The notes under the pieces: model-generated
Seen by the model: only the letters and a program-made list of their open reading frames with translations
Databases searched by the model: none
What the model was told of the DNA's origin: nothing
Position numbers and translations under genes: made by a program
DNA from: an uncultured Roseburia sp.
GTDB taxonomy: Bacteria > Bacillota > Clostridia > Lachnospirales > Lachnospiraceae
Direction: 5' to 3'
Length of the DNA: 11,352 nucleotides
Assembly (NCBI GenBank): GCA_910584215.1
Contig: CAJTYI010000094.1
Location: 1-11,352, forward strand
Part shown: positions 6,500 to 11,352 of the stretch, one piece after another
Position numbering within the stretch: position 1 is the first letter of the stretch
How the letters are laid out: each line of letters begins with the position of its first letter

Positions 6500-6937
6500 A
6501 TGGCGGCAGTCAGGACCATGCAAAAGAGAGATGTGGATGAGGTCGTGCGGTTAGAACGGCAAATATTCTCAAGGCCGTGGGGCAGCAAGGGATTTTTGGA
6601 TGCTCTGGGGCTTTCCAATACCGCTTTTTTTGTCGCGGAGGAGGAACAAAGAATACTTGGGTATTGTGGGATGTATCTTTCCCTGGATGAAGCCGAGATT
6701 ACAAACGTTGCGGTTGCCAAAGAATCGCGCTGTCAAGGAATCGGCGGCATGTTGCTAAACGCCATGAAAAAAGAGGCCGAACTGCGCTCCATTCCCAGGC
6801 TTGTGCTCGAGGTGAGGGTATCCAATGATACAGCGATCCGGCTTTACGAAAGAAATGATTTTTCCCGATGCGGTCTGCGGAAAAATTTTTATGAGGCGCC
6901 TGTCGAGGATGCCTATATTATGATATACGGCCAGTAA
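6500..6937 (+). CDS. rimI: [ribosomal protein bS18]-alanine N-acetyltransferase RimI
   Basis: RimI is a GNAT-fold enzyme that transfers acetyl from acetyl-CoA to the N-terminal alanine of ribosomal protein S18. The 145-residue product has the GNAT acetyl-CoA loop ESRCQGIGGMLL (75-86) after the strand 'EITNVAVAK'. It also has LEVRVSNDTAIRLYERNDF, and the RimI-specific end NFYEAPVEDAYIM, which separates RimI from general GNAT enzymes. The ATG at 6500 follows GGAAGGGA (6483-6490) with nine-base spacing. An ATG at 6490 is in another frame. Fusion or adjacency of rimI with tsaB/tsaD is common in Firmicutes, which supports the assignment. Confidence 0.92.
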   Translation: MAAVRTMQKRDVDEVVRLERQIFSRPWGSKGFLDALGLSNTAFFVAEEEQRILGYCGMYLSLDEAEITNVAVAKESRCQGIGGMLLNAMKKEAELRSIPRLVLEVRVSNDTAIRLYERNDFSRCGLRKNFYEAPVEDAYIMIYGQ

Positions 6938-6976
6938 TTCCCACTGGATTTTTAGCGGCATTTCCATCATACTGTT

Positions 6977-6985
6977 TGTTATAGT
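6977..6985 (+). promoter_or_regulatory. extended -10 candidate promoter before the four-cysteine protein
   Basis: TGTTATAGT carries the -10 hexamer TATAGT (6980-6985) preceded by TG at the extended -10 position. It is the same TGTTATA core as the candidate at 4559-4567. No good -35 is placed at 16-18 bases. It lies in the 113-base gap after rimI, and transcription from about 6992 would give a leader of about 60 bases for the next gene. Confidence 0.4.
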
Positions 6986-7050
6986 GAACGACAGATTTGT
7001 GATAAGACAAGCGGACAGAATGTTGCTTTAGCGGAGGAATAAGAGGAATC

Positions 7051-7281
7051 ATGGCGAAGAACGGAAAAAATATTTATTGTAATTGTTGTGGAAGACTGAT
7101 TTGTGAAGAGAGTGAGAAAGATAAGGTTTCTTATTTGAATATAAAAAAACAGTGGGGATATTTTTCCGATAACCGCGACGGCAAGATTTACCATGTGGAT
7201 ATCTGCGAGGAGTGTTGCAGACGTCTGGAGGATTCTTTTGTCATACCGCCGGATATCAAGGATGCGACGGAGTTCGTATAA
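7051..7281 (+). CDS. small four-cysteine (zinc-ribbon-like) protein of unknown function
   Basis: I do not recognise a named family. The 76-residue product has CNCCG (10-14) and CEECC (52-56), so two CxxC knuckles (Cys10/Cys13 and Cys52/Cys55) lie about 40 residues apart. This is the layout of a zinc ribbon or treble-clef-like site. Extra cysteines at 12, 18 and 56 could also serve. Between the knuckles are a charged stretch and a 'WGYFSDNRDGK' turn. The acidic tail has no signal peptide, so the protein should be cytoplasmic. AGAGGAA (7042-7048) is the ribosome binding site, with GGAGGA further up. Position between rimI and rnz suggests a role near RNA or ribosome maturation, which is inference only. 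The lack of membrane segments and regular composition make it a real gene rather than chance. Confidence 0.8.
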   Translation: MAKNGKNIYCNCCGRLICEESEKDKVSYLNIKKQWGYFSDNRDGKIYHVDICEECCRRLEDSFVIPPDIKDATEFV

Positions 7282-7382
7282 ATCTCACAGAGGCAGCCGG
7301 GCATTTGTGTTTTGTTTGATTGGAAAATTATACCACTGTAAAGTTCCACTCCGTTCAAATTAGCGGAAAGGTGTGGTTATTT

Positions 7383-8333
7383 ATGTTAGATGTATGTTTG
7401 CTTGGAACTGCGGGTATGATGCCGTTGCCCTATCGTTATCTGACAGCGGCGATGATGCGCTACAATGGCAGCAATTTGCTGATTGACTGCGGAGAGGGCA
7501 CGCAGATCGCGATTAAAGCGAAAGGATGGACGTTTAAACCGATTGATGTTATTTGTTTTACGCATTATCATGCGGATCATATCAGCGGACTGCCAGGACT
7601 GCTTCTCACCATGGGAAATGCGGAGCGGACCGAGCCGTTGACGCTGATTGGGCCAAAAGGATTAGAGAGGGTAGTCAATGCGCTGCGAACCATCGCACCG
7701 GAGCTGCCCTTTTCCCTGTGTTTTTTGGAAATCACAGAGCCGGAGCAGGACTTTTGTATCAACGGCTACCACATTCACGCTTTTCGGGTGAATCACAACG
7801 TCCTGTGTTATGGCTATTCGGTTGAAATCAAACGCGCGGGAAAATTTATGGTGGAGCAGGCAATTGCGCATCAGATTCCCCAGAAGTTTTGGAGCCGTCT
7901 GCAAAAAGGGCAGGTTATGACGGATGAGGAAGGCCATATCTTTACGCCTGAAATGGTGTTAGGGGCAGAAAGAAAAGGGATAAAAGTTACATACTGTACA
8001 GATACAAGACCGGTGGAGCAGATCGCGCGTTGCGCAAGCGGGGCTGATTTGTTTATCTGCGAGGGGATGTATGCGGAGCCTGACAAACTGATAAAGGCGA
8101 AGCAGAAGAAGCATATGACTTTTTACGAGGCGGCGGGACTGGCGCGGGATGCCGGAGCGGCCAGTTTGTGGCTGACTCACTTTTCCCCTTCTCTGGTACA
8201 TGCCAGAGAATATATGCCGAAAGTCAGAGAGATATTCCCGAACTCCTATTTGGGGGAGGACGGGAAAAGTGTGGAGCTTGTTTTTGAAGATGAATCTGTT
8301 CTTCAAGGCTCGCAGGAGGTAGGCGGCTGCTAA
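7383..8333 (+). CDS. rnz: ribonuclease Z, tRNA 3'-end endonuclease
   Basis: RNase Z is a metallo-beta-lactamase-fold zinc enzyme that cuts tRNA precursors after the discriminator base when CCA is not encoded. The 316-residue product has the metal motif H61-x-H63-x-D65-H66 (THYHADH), then His138, Asp207 (YCTDTR) and His266 (LTHFSP), so all seven expected ligands are present. The exosite arm that grips the tRNA elbow is visible as GKFMVEQAIAHQIPQKFW. Two motifs deviate from the usual wording: the GHST box reads KHMTF (His244), and HEAT reads CEGM. The ATG at 7383 is chosen over an in-frame TTG at 7320, because AAGGTG (7368-7373) precedes it and the family begins with this strand. The stop codon lies in a hairpin loop. 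Confidence 0.94.
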   Translation: MLDVCLLGTAGMMPLPYRYLTAAMMRYNGSNLLIDCGEGTQIAIKAKGWTFKPIDVICFTHYHADHISGLPGLLLTMGNAERTEPLTLIGPKGLERVVNALRTIAPELPFSLCFLEITEPEQDFCINGYHIHAFRVNHNVLCYGYSVEIKRAGKFMVEQAIAHQIPQKFWSRLQKGQVMTDEEGHIFTPEMVLGAERKGIKVTYCTDTRPVEQIARCASGADLFICEGMYAEPDKLIKAKQKKHMTFYEAAGLARDAGAASLWLTHFSPSLVHAREYMPKVREIFPNSYLGEDGKSVELVFEDESVLQGSQEVGGC

Positions 8334-8341
8334 GCCGCTTT
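8321..8341 (+). other. hairpin over the rnz stop codon
   Basis: AGGCGGCT (8321-8328) pairs with AGCCGCTT (8333-8340) to give an 8-bp stem with one G-U pair and a GCTA loop. The rnz stop codon TAA (8331-8333) sits at the loop. Only TTT follows, so it is at best a weak terminator, and ribosomes ending rnz translation would open it. Confidence 0.45.
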
Positions 8342-8346
8342 CACAC

Positions 8347-8396
8347 AACAGCGTGGAGAACTGGGATGAGCGGGAAATCAGCTCGAGCGCTGTTTT
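8347..8396 (+). other. long-loop hairpin followed by TTTT after rnz
   Basis: AACAGCG (8347-8353) is perfectly complementary to CGCTGTT (8388-8394) and is followed by TT. The 34-base interior can itself fold, either by GAGC (8368-8371) with GCTC (8381-8384) or by a bulged CTggGAT/ATCAG stem (8361-8381). The outer shape resembles an attenuator: a stem ending in a short T run, upstream of the next gene's leader. Termination efficiency cannot be judged by eye. Confidence 0.35.
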
Positions 8397-8406
8397 GATC
8401 ATAGGG

Positions 8407-8488
8407 CTATTTGTGCCGGAGCGTTACAAATAGTTCTGACGGCAGACGCATATTTGCCTTGCGCCGCCCTGTCGCCCAAACGCTCCGG
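8407..8488 (+). promoter_or_regulatory. potential pseudoknot leader RNA upstream of the membrane-anchored protein
   Basis: CTATTTGT (8407-8414) and ACAAATAG (8426-8433) form a perfect 8-bp hairpin with an 11-base loop. Ten loop bases, CCGGAGCGTT (8416-8425), are perfectly complementary to AACGCTCCGG (8479-8488). The two helices can form one pseudoknot or compete as alternatives, since the long 10-bp helix would strain the loop. The 3' strand ends three bases before the ribosome binding site GGAG (8492-8495) and 13 bases before the ATG at 8502. Pairing could therefore control translation of the downstream gene and, by coupling, tsaD. I recognise no known riboswitch class here. Confidence 0.5.
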
Positions 8489-8501
8489 AATGGAGATTCA
8501 T

Positions 8502-9095
8502 ATGAAAAAGAAATTACTTATTACAGGTTTATGTGTGGCGTGTGTGGCAGCAATTGTCGGGCTATTCTATTATTTTACTGTTATGAGAGGCAGTAAAAAC
8601 GTCGAAAATGAGATCGAACTGACGGAAGTGCAACAGATCATCACAAGAGATCTCGATCTTAAGTATCCGGAAACGCCTCGCGAGGTAGTCAAACTGTACA
8701 GCCGGATTATCGACTGTTTTTACGCCGAACAGTATTCCGATGATGAATTTTACCAGTTGGGAGACATGGCGAGAGAGCTTTTTGATAAAGATCTGTTGGA
8801 ACAGAATCCGAGAGATGTTTATTTTGAGGAGCTGATGGCCGAAGTAGCCTCTTATAGAGAGGAAAACAAGAAAATATTAAACTGGAGCGTCAGCAAGACG
8901 AGCGAGATCAAATATGAAACCGTGGGAAAACAGAAGTATGCCTATGTGGATGCCTCTTATTTTTTAAACGGAAAGAAAATGTTTGGGTTTGCTTATCAGA
9001 CCTATATGCTGCGCAAGGATGCAGACGGAAAATGGAAGATCCTTGCCTTTTATGAGACAGAGGGGAAAGGTGAGGATGATGCCAAGACCGATTAA
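8502..9095 (+). CDS. membrane-anchored protein of unknown function, upstream of tsaD
   Basis: I do not recognise a named family with confidence. The 197-residue product starts with MKKK and one hydrophobic segment (about residues 5-26), then a basic MRGSKN that would place the anchor in the membrane. The cleavage motif is not convincing, so it is probably an N-terminally anchored extracytoplasmic protein. The rest is an acidic, mostly helical segment (EVQQIITRDLDLKYPE...) followed by alternating strands ('KYAYVDASYFLNGKKMFG', 'YMLRKDADGKWKILAFYE'). This resembles NTF2-like or SnoaL-type cone folds, as in many small lipoprotein-like domains, an inference from pattern only. The ATG at 8502 follows GGAG (8492-8495). 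Its last 20 bases overlap the start of tsaD, implying coupled translation. Confidence 0.8.
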   Translation: MKKKLLITGLCVACVAAIVGLFYYFTVMRGSKNVENEIELTEVQQIITRDLDLKYPETPREVVKLYSRIIDCFYAEQYSDDEFYQLGDMARELFDKDLLEQNPRDVYFEELMAEVASYREENKKILNWSVSKTSEIKYETVGKQKYAYVDASYFLNGKKMFGFAYQTYMLRKDADGKWKILAFYETEGKGEDDAKTD

Positions 9096-10101
9096 AATAT
9101 TAGCGATTGAGAGCTCCTGCGATGAAACCGCGGCAGCGGTCGTGGTGGACGGGCGCACGGTTTGTTCAAACATTATATCTTCGCAGATTGCCCTGCATAC
9201 ATTATATGGCGGCGTGGTGCCCGAAATTGCTTCCAGAAAGCATATTGAGAAGATTAACCAGGTGATCGAGGAGGCTTTGCGTGAAGCGGATACTGCGCTT
9301 GACGATCTCGATGCGGTCGGCGTGACTTACGGACCCGGCCTAGTAGGCGCTCTGTTGGTCGGGGTTGCAGAGGCAAAGGCTATCAGTTATGGGAAGAAGA
9401 TTCCTCTTGTGGGTGTGCATCACATCGAGGGGCATATCTGTGCCAATTACATAGAAAATAAAGAGCTAGAGCCGCCCTTTTTATGTCTTGTCGTCTCCGG
9501 CGGACACACGCACCTGGTAAAAGTTCAGGATTACGGAAGCTATGAAGTGATTGGCAGGACCCGGGATGACGCCGCCGGAGAGGCGTTTGACAAGGTGGCG
9601 CGGGCGATTGGACTGGGCTATCCGGGTGGACCAAAGATCGAGAAAGTGTCCTATGAGGGAGACCCTCATGCCATAGAATTTCCGCGCGCAAAAGTGGCGG
9701 ACGGGCCGTACGATTTTAGTTTCAGTGGTCTCAAATCGGCGGTGCTCAACTACTTGAATGGCTGTAAGATGAAAGGAATCCCGGTTGAGCAGGCGGATGT
9801 GGCGGCGTCTTTTCAAAAAGCGGTCGTCGATGTTTTGGTGGGCAATGCGGTGAAAGCGATGGATGAGTTTAAGACAGACCGGTTTGCCATCGCGGGCGGT
9901 GTGGCGTCAAATGCCGTCTTTCGGGAGGCAATGCGGGATGCATGTAAGAAAAAGGGAGTAAAGTTTTATCATCCGTCCCCCGTTTTGTGTACCGATAACG
10001 CGGCGATGATCGGAGCCGCGGCGTATTATGATTTTATGGCGGGCAGGCGTGACGGCATGGATTTGAATGCCATACCGAATTTAAAGCTGGGGGAACGTTG
10101 A
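9076..10101 (+). CDS. tsaD: tRNA N6-adenosine threonylcarbamoyltransferase TsaD
   Basis: TsaD is the catalytic subunit that moves the threonylcarbamoyl group from TC-AMP to N6 of A37 in tRNAs reading ANN codons, together with TsaB and TsaE. The 341-residue product has ILAIESSCDETAAAVV at the N-terminus, then GVHHIEGH with the metal ligands His116 and His120. It also has LVVSGGHTHLV, the 'GEAFDKVARAIGLGYPGGP' tRNA/nucleotide loop, FAIAGGVASN, and CTDNAAMIG with the third metal ligand Asp307. Length and motifs are full. The start is ATG 9076 or ATG 9079, with AGGTGAGG (9068-9075) as the ribosome binding site. It begins inside the preceding gene and ends one base before ispD. TsaC/Sua5, needed for TC-AMP, is not in the window. 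Confidence 0.96.
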   Translation: MMPRPIKILAIESSCDETAAAVVVDGRTVCSNIISSQIALHTLYGGVVPEIASRKHIEKINQVIEEALREADTALDDLDAVGVTYGPGLVGALLVGVAEAKAISYGKKIPLVGVHHIEGHICANYIENKELEPPFLCLVVSGGHTHLVKVQDYGSYEVIGRTRDDAAGEAFDKVARAIGLGYPGGPKIEKVSYEGDPHAIEFPRAKVADGPYDFSFSGLKSAVLNYLNGCKMKGIPVEQADVAASFQKAVVDVLVGNAVKAMDEFKTDRFAIAGGVASNAVFREAMRDACKKKGVKFYHPSPVLCTDNAAMIGAAAYYDFMAGRRDGMDLNAIPNLKLGER

Positions 10102-10102
10102 G

Positions 10103-10798
10103 ATGGAGCAATTTACGGCGATCGTGCTGGCTGCCGGCAGCGGCAGAAGAATGAACAGCGCCATACAAAAGCAGTATCTTTTGCTGGCAGGCAAACCGGT
10201 GTTGTATTATTCTCTGAAAGCGTTTGAGGAGAGCAGTGTTTCCTCGATCATACTTGTGACTGGAGCGGGGGAAGAAGAGTATTGTAGAAAAGAGATCGTA
10301 GAGCAGTACGGAATCAAGAAAGTAGCAGCGATTGTACCCGGGGGAAAAGAACGGTATCACTCTGTATTTGCCGGACTAAAGGCGGCGGCCGGAGCGGATT
10401 ATGTGCTGATTCACGATGGGGCGCGTCCGTTTATTGGTGCGGATCTAATTTTGCGCTCTATGGAAACGGTAAGGCGGTACAAAGCGTGCGCAGTGGGGAT
10501 GCCTGTGAAAGACACGATAAAGGTAGTGGATGACGATTGTTTTGCGATCGAAACTCCCGCGCGGCAATTCCTCTGGCAGGCACAGACGCCCCAGACATTT
10601 GCGTACAAGATGATTTATGATGCCTATGAAAAAATATTGCGCCAGGAAGATGCGGCAATTACGGATGACGCCATGGTGTTTGATTTGATTACAGGAAAGC
10701 ATGTAAAAATGATTGCAGGCAGTTATCGGAATATCAAAATAACGACGCCGGAAGACATGGAGATCGCCGAGATGTATTTGCGGCAAGATCAGGTTTAG
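10103..10798 (+). CDS. ispD: 2-C-methyl-D-erythritol 4-phosphate cytidylyltransferase IspD
   Basis: IspD joins CTP and MEP to give CDP-ME, step three of the MEP pathway to isoprenoids. The 231-residue product has LAAGSGRRM (9-17) with Lys23 at the nucleotide site, GGKERYHSVFAGL and HDGARPF (CTP binding), and VKDTIK. It also has Arg154 and QAQTPQTF, TDDA, and Lys212 in KITTPEDM. Arg154 and Lys212 match the conserved MEP-binding positions of the family, and the length is typical. The ATG at 10103 follows GGGGGA (10089-10094), which lies inside the tsaD end. The one-base gap indicates co-transcription with tsaD. IspF is not fused and is not in the window. Confidence 0.96.
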   Translation: MEQFTAIVLAAGSGRRMNSAIQKQYLLLAGKPVLYYSLKAFEESSVSSIILVTGAGEEEYCRKEIVEQYGIKKVAAIVPGGKERYHSVFAGLKAAAGADYVLIHDGARPFIGADLILRSMETVRRYKACAVGMPVKDTIKVVDDDCFAIETPARQFLWQAQTPQTFAYKMIYDAYEKILRQEDAAITDDAMVFDLITGKHVKMIAGSYRNIKITTPEDMEIAEMYLRQDQV

Positions 10799-10882
10799 AC
10801 TGTTTAGGCATAGTGAGTTTGGGCTTCATATTTTTAACGAAACCCCTGAAACGATTCCTATCTACCGTGGAGGGAAAACAGG

Positions 10883-11200
10883 ATGCAGGTGTTTGTGGCG
10901 AGCATATGTCACCACGGAGCGCAGGGCGGAGCCGTGGTGGTGACGGAAAATGGAGTATGTTTCCAATGCAGGAAAATTTCGATAGAAGAGAAGTATCGGC
11001 ATTTCGTGATGAGTTTTGACGAAATGAAACAGATCGAACCGTGTCGCAGTCTGTTTGTGTTTCCCGCTGTAAAAATAACGATGCATAACGGGGTGGATTA
11101 TAAGTTCCTTATTTTTTCCAGAAAAAGGTTTTTGCGCTGCTGTTATGACAAAACATGCATAAAAAGTAAAAAAATACAAAAAAATATAAATAACGGTTGA
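10883..11200 (+). CDS. small GRAM/PH-like protein of unknown function
   Basis: The 105-residue product looks like a single small beta barrel: 'GGAVVVTENGVCFQCRKISI', then EEKYRHFVMSFDEMKQI, 'LFVFPAVKITMHNGVDYKF' and LIFSRKRFL. The order (strand, gv.F turn, ...I..I, ..i.t.nG..Y.F..F..R) recalls GRAM or bacterial PH domains that act in lipid or protein binding. The assignment is from pattern only. It has no signal or membrane segment. GGAGGG (10869-10874) gives an excellent ribosome binding site with eight-base spacing. The last 14 codons are lysine- and asparagine-rich and very A-rich. They form the upstream sequence of the next promoter, and the TGA stop (11198-11200) lies inside its -35 box. 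Confidence 0.75.
   Translation: MQVFVASICHHGAQGGAVVVTENGVCFQCRKISIEEKYRHFVMSFDEMKQIEPCRSLFVFPAVKITMHNGVDYKFLIFSRKRFLRCCYDKTCIKSKKIQKNINNG
11161..11190 (+). promoter_or_regulatory. phased A-tracts, possible UP element of the tRNA promoter
   Basis: A-tracts at 11161-11165, 11168-11174, 11178-11184 and 11188-11190 are centred about 8-10 bases apart, close to the DNA helical repeat. They end seven bases before the -35 box, at about -70 to -42 relative to the expected start. Such A/T-rich DNA commonly binds the RNA polymerase alpha subunit in rRNA and tRNA promoters and bends the DNA. It also encodes the tail of the preceding protein. Confidence 0.5.
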
Positions 11201-11225
11201 CAAACGATTAACTGGGTGGTAACAT
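11197..11225 (+). promoter_or_regulatory. sigma-A promoter of the tRNA-Ser gene
   Basis: A perfect TTGACA (11197-11202) is followed after 17 bases by TAACAT (11220-11225), a good -10. Initiation would be near 11232, leaving about 49 bases of leader before the tRNA, to be removed by RNase P. The leader contains a small ACCAT (11245-11249) / ATGGT (11256-11260) hairpin. This is the strongest promoter in the window. Confidence 0.8.
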
Positions 11226-11280
11226 ATGATTTGCGCTGATTAAAACCATATGATAATGGTAAGAGGCGGCAAGACAGTAA

Positions 11281-11352
11281 GGAGAGGTATCGAAGTGGTC
11301 ATAACGAGGCGGTCTTGAAAACCGTTTGTCCGCAAGGGCACATGGGTTCGAA
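11281..11352 (+). tRNA. tRNA-Ser(UGA), 3' end cut by the window
   Basis: The acceptor 5' strand is GGAGAGG (11281-11287). The D-arm pairs TCG (11290-11292) with CGA (11305-11307). The anticodon stem GCGGT/ACCGT (11309-11313, 11321-11325) encloses loop CTTGAAA, giving anticodon TGA at 11316-11318, which reads UCA and other UCN codons. A long variable arm, with 5-bp stem TGTCC/GGGCA (11327-11331, 11336-11340) around GCAA, marks a class II tRNA and supports serine. The T loop GTTCGAA ends at the window edge, so the 3' acceptor strand and any encoded CCA are not visible. A36-A37-A38 predicts an i6A-type modification rather than t6A. Confidence 0.95.

Noticed and set aside
7305..7344. Promoter-like pairs before rnz (TTGATT with TAAAGT, or TTGTGT with TATACC)
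   Set aside because: Each hexamer matches the consensus at only about four positions. The region is A/T-rich, so such matches are expected by chance.
8407..8488. Similarity of the loop-pairing leader to a pistol-type ribozyme (hairpin loop pseudoknot, AAATAG after it)
   Set aside because: AAATAG is part of the hairpin stem here, the pseudoknot strand is 45 bases away instead of close by, and the rest of the pistol core is missing.
1..11352. Mobile elements, CRISPR arrays or defence genes
   Set aside because: No transposase, integrase, terminal inverted repeats, attachment-site duplication next to the tRNA, or regularly spaced repeats could be seen.

Overview
The window looks like a chromosomal segment of an anaerobic, Gram-positive Clostridia-type bacterium, most likely of the Lachnospiraceae kind. 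This is an inference. It rests on lipoprotein-type signal peptides, strong purine-rich ribosome binding sites, a mixed base composition, and the combination of a tsaE-tsaB-rimI block with rnz, tsaD and ispD. All genes lie on the plus strand. There is no transposase, integrase, phage gene or CRISPR array, and no stretch above 300 bases without a gene.

Region 1 (1-4478) is an ABC importer locus for an iron or tetrapyrrole-type ligand. It begins with the last codons of an upstream gene that resemble the C-terminus of the CbiK chelatase. A lipoprotein with two copies of a NEAT-like beta domain follows, then a BtuF/FhuD-type binding lipoprotein, a BtuC/FecCD-type permease, and an ATPase that carries an unusual C-terminal extension of about 110 residues. 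Spacing of 1 to 18 bases between the last four genes indicates one operon. The natural ligand (haem, corrinoid, siderophore) cannot be read from the sequence.

Region 2 (4479-8333) starts with a palindrome, a direct repeat and an extended -10 promoter. It then encodes a YcxB-like membrane protein, the t6A ATPase TsaE, the t6A scaffold TsaB, the acetyltransferase RimI, a small four-cysteine protein and RNase Z. Weak hairpins sit between several of these genes and may tune read-through.

Region 3 (8334-10798) starts with a structured 168-base leader. In it, the loop of an 8-bp hairpin is complementary over 10 bases to a segment just before the next ribosome binding site, a potential pseudoknot. 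Downstream lie a membrane-anchored protein of unknown function, tsaD (overlapping it) and ispD (one base after tsaD).

Region 4 (10799-11352) holds a small GRAM/PH-like protein whose lysine-rich tail and stop codon are built into the promoter of a tRNA-Ser(UGA) gene. That tRNA runs off the window end.

The right-hand two thirds is dominated by tRNA biology: TsaE, TsaB and TsaD make t6A37 (TsaC/Sua5 must be elsewhere), RNase Z trims tRNA 3' ends, and a tRNA gene follows. IspD supplies the MEP isoprenoid pathway, which also feeds i6A-type modification of tRNAs such as the tRNA-Ser found here.
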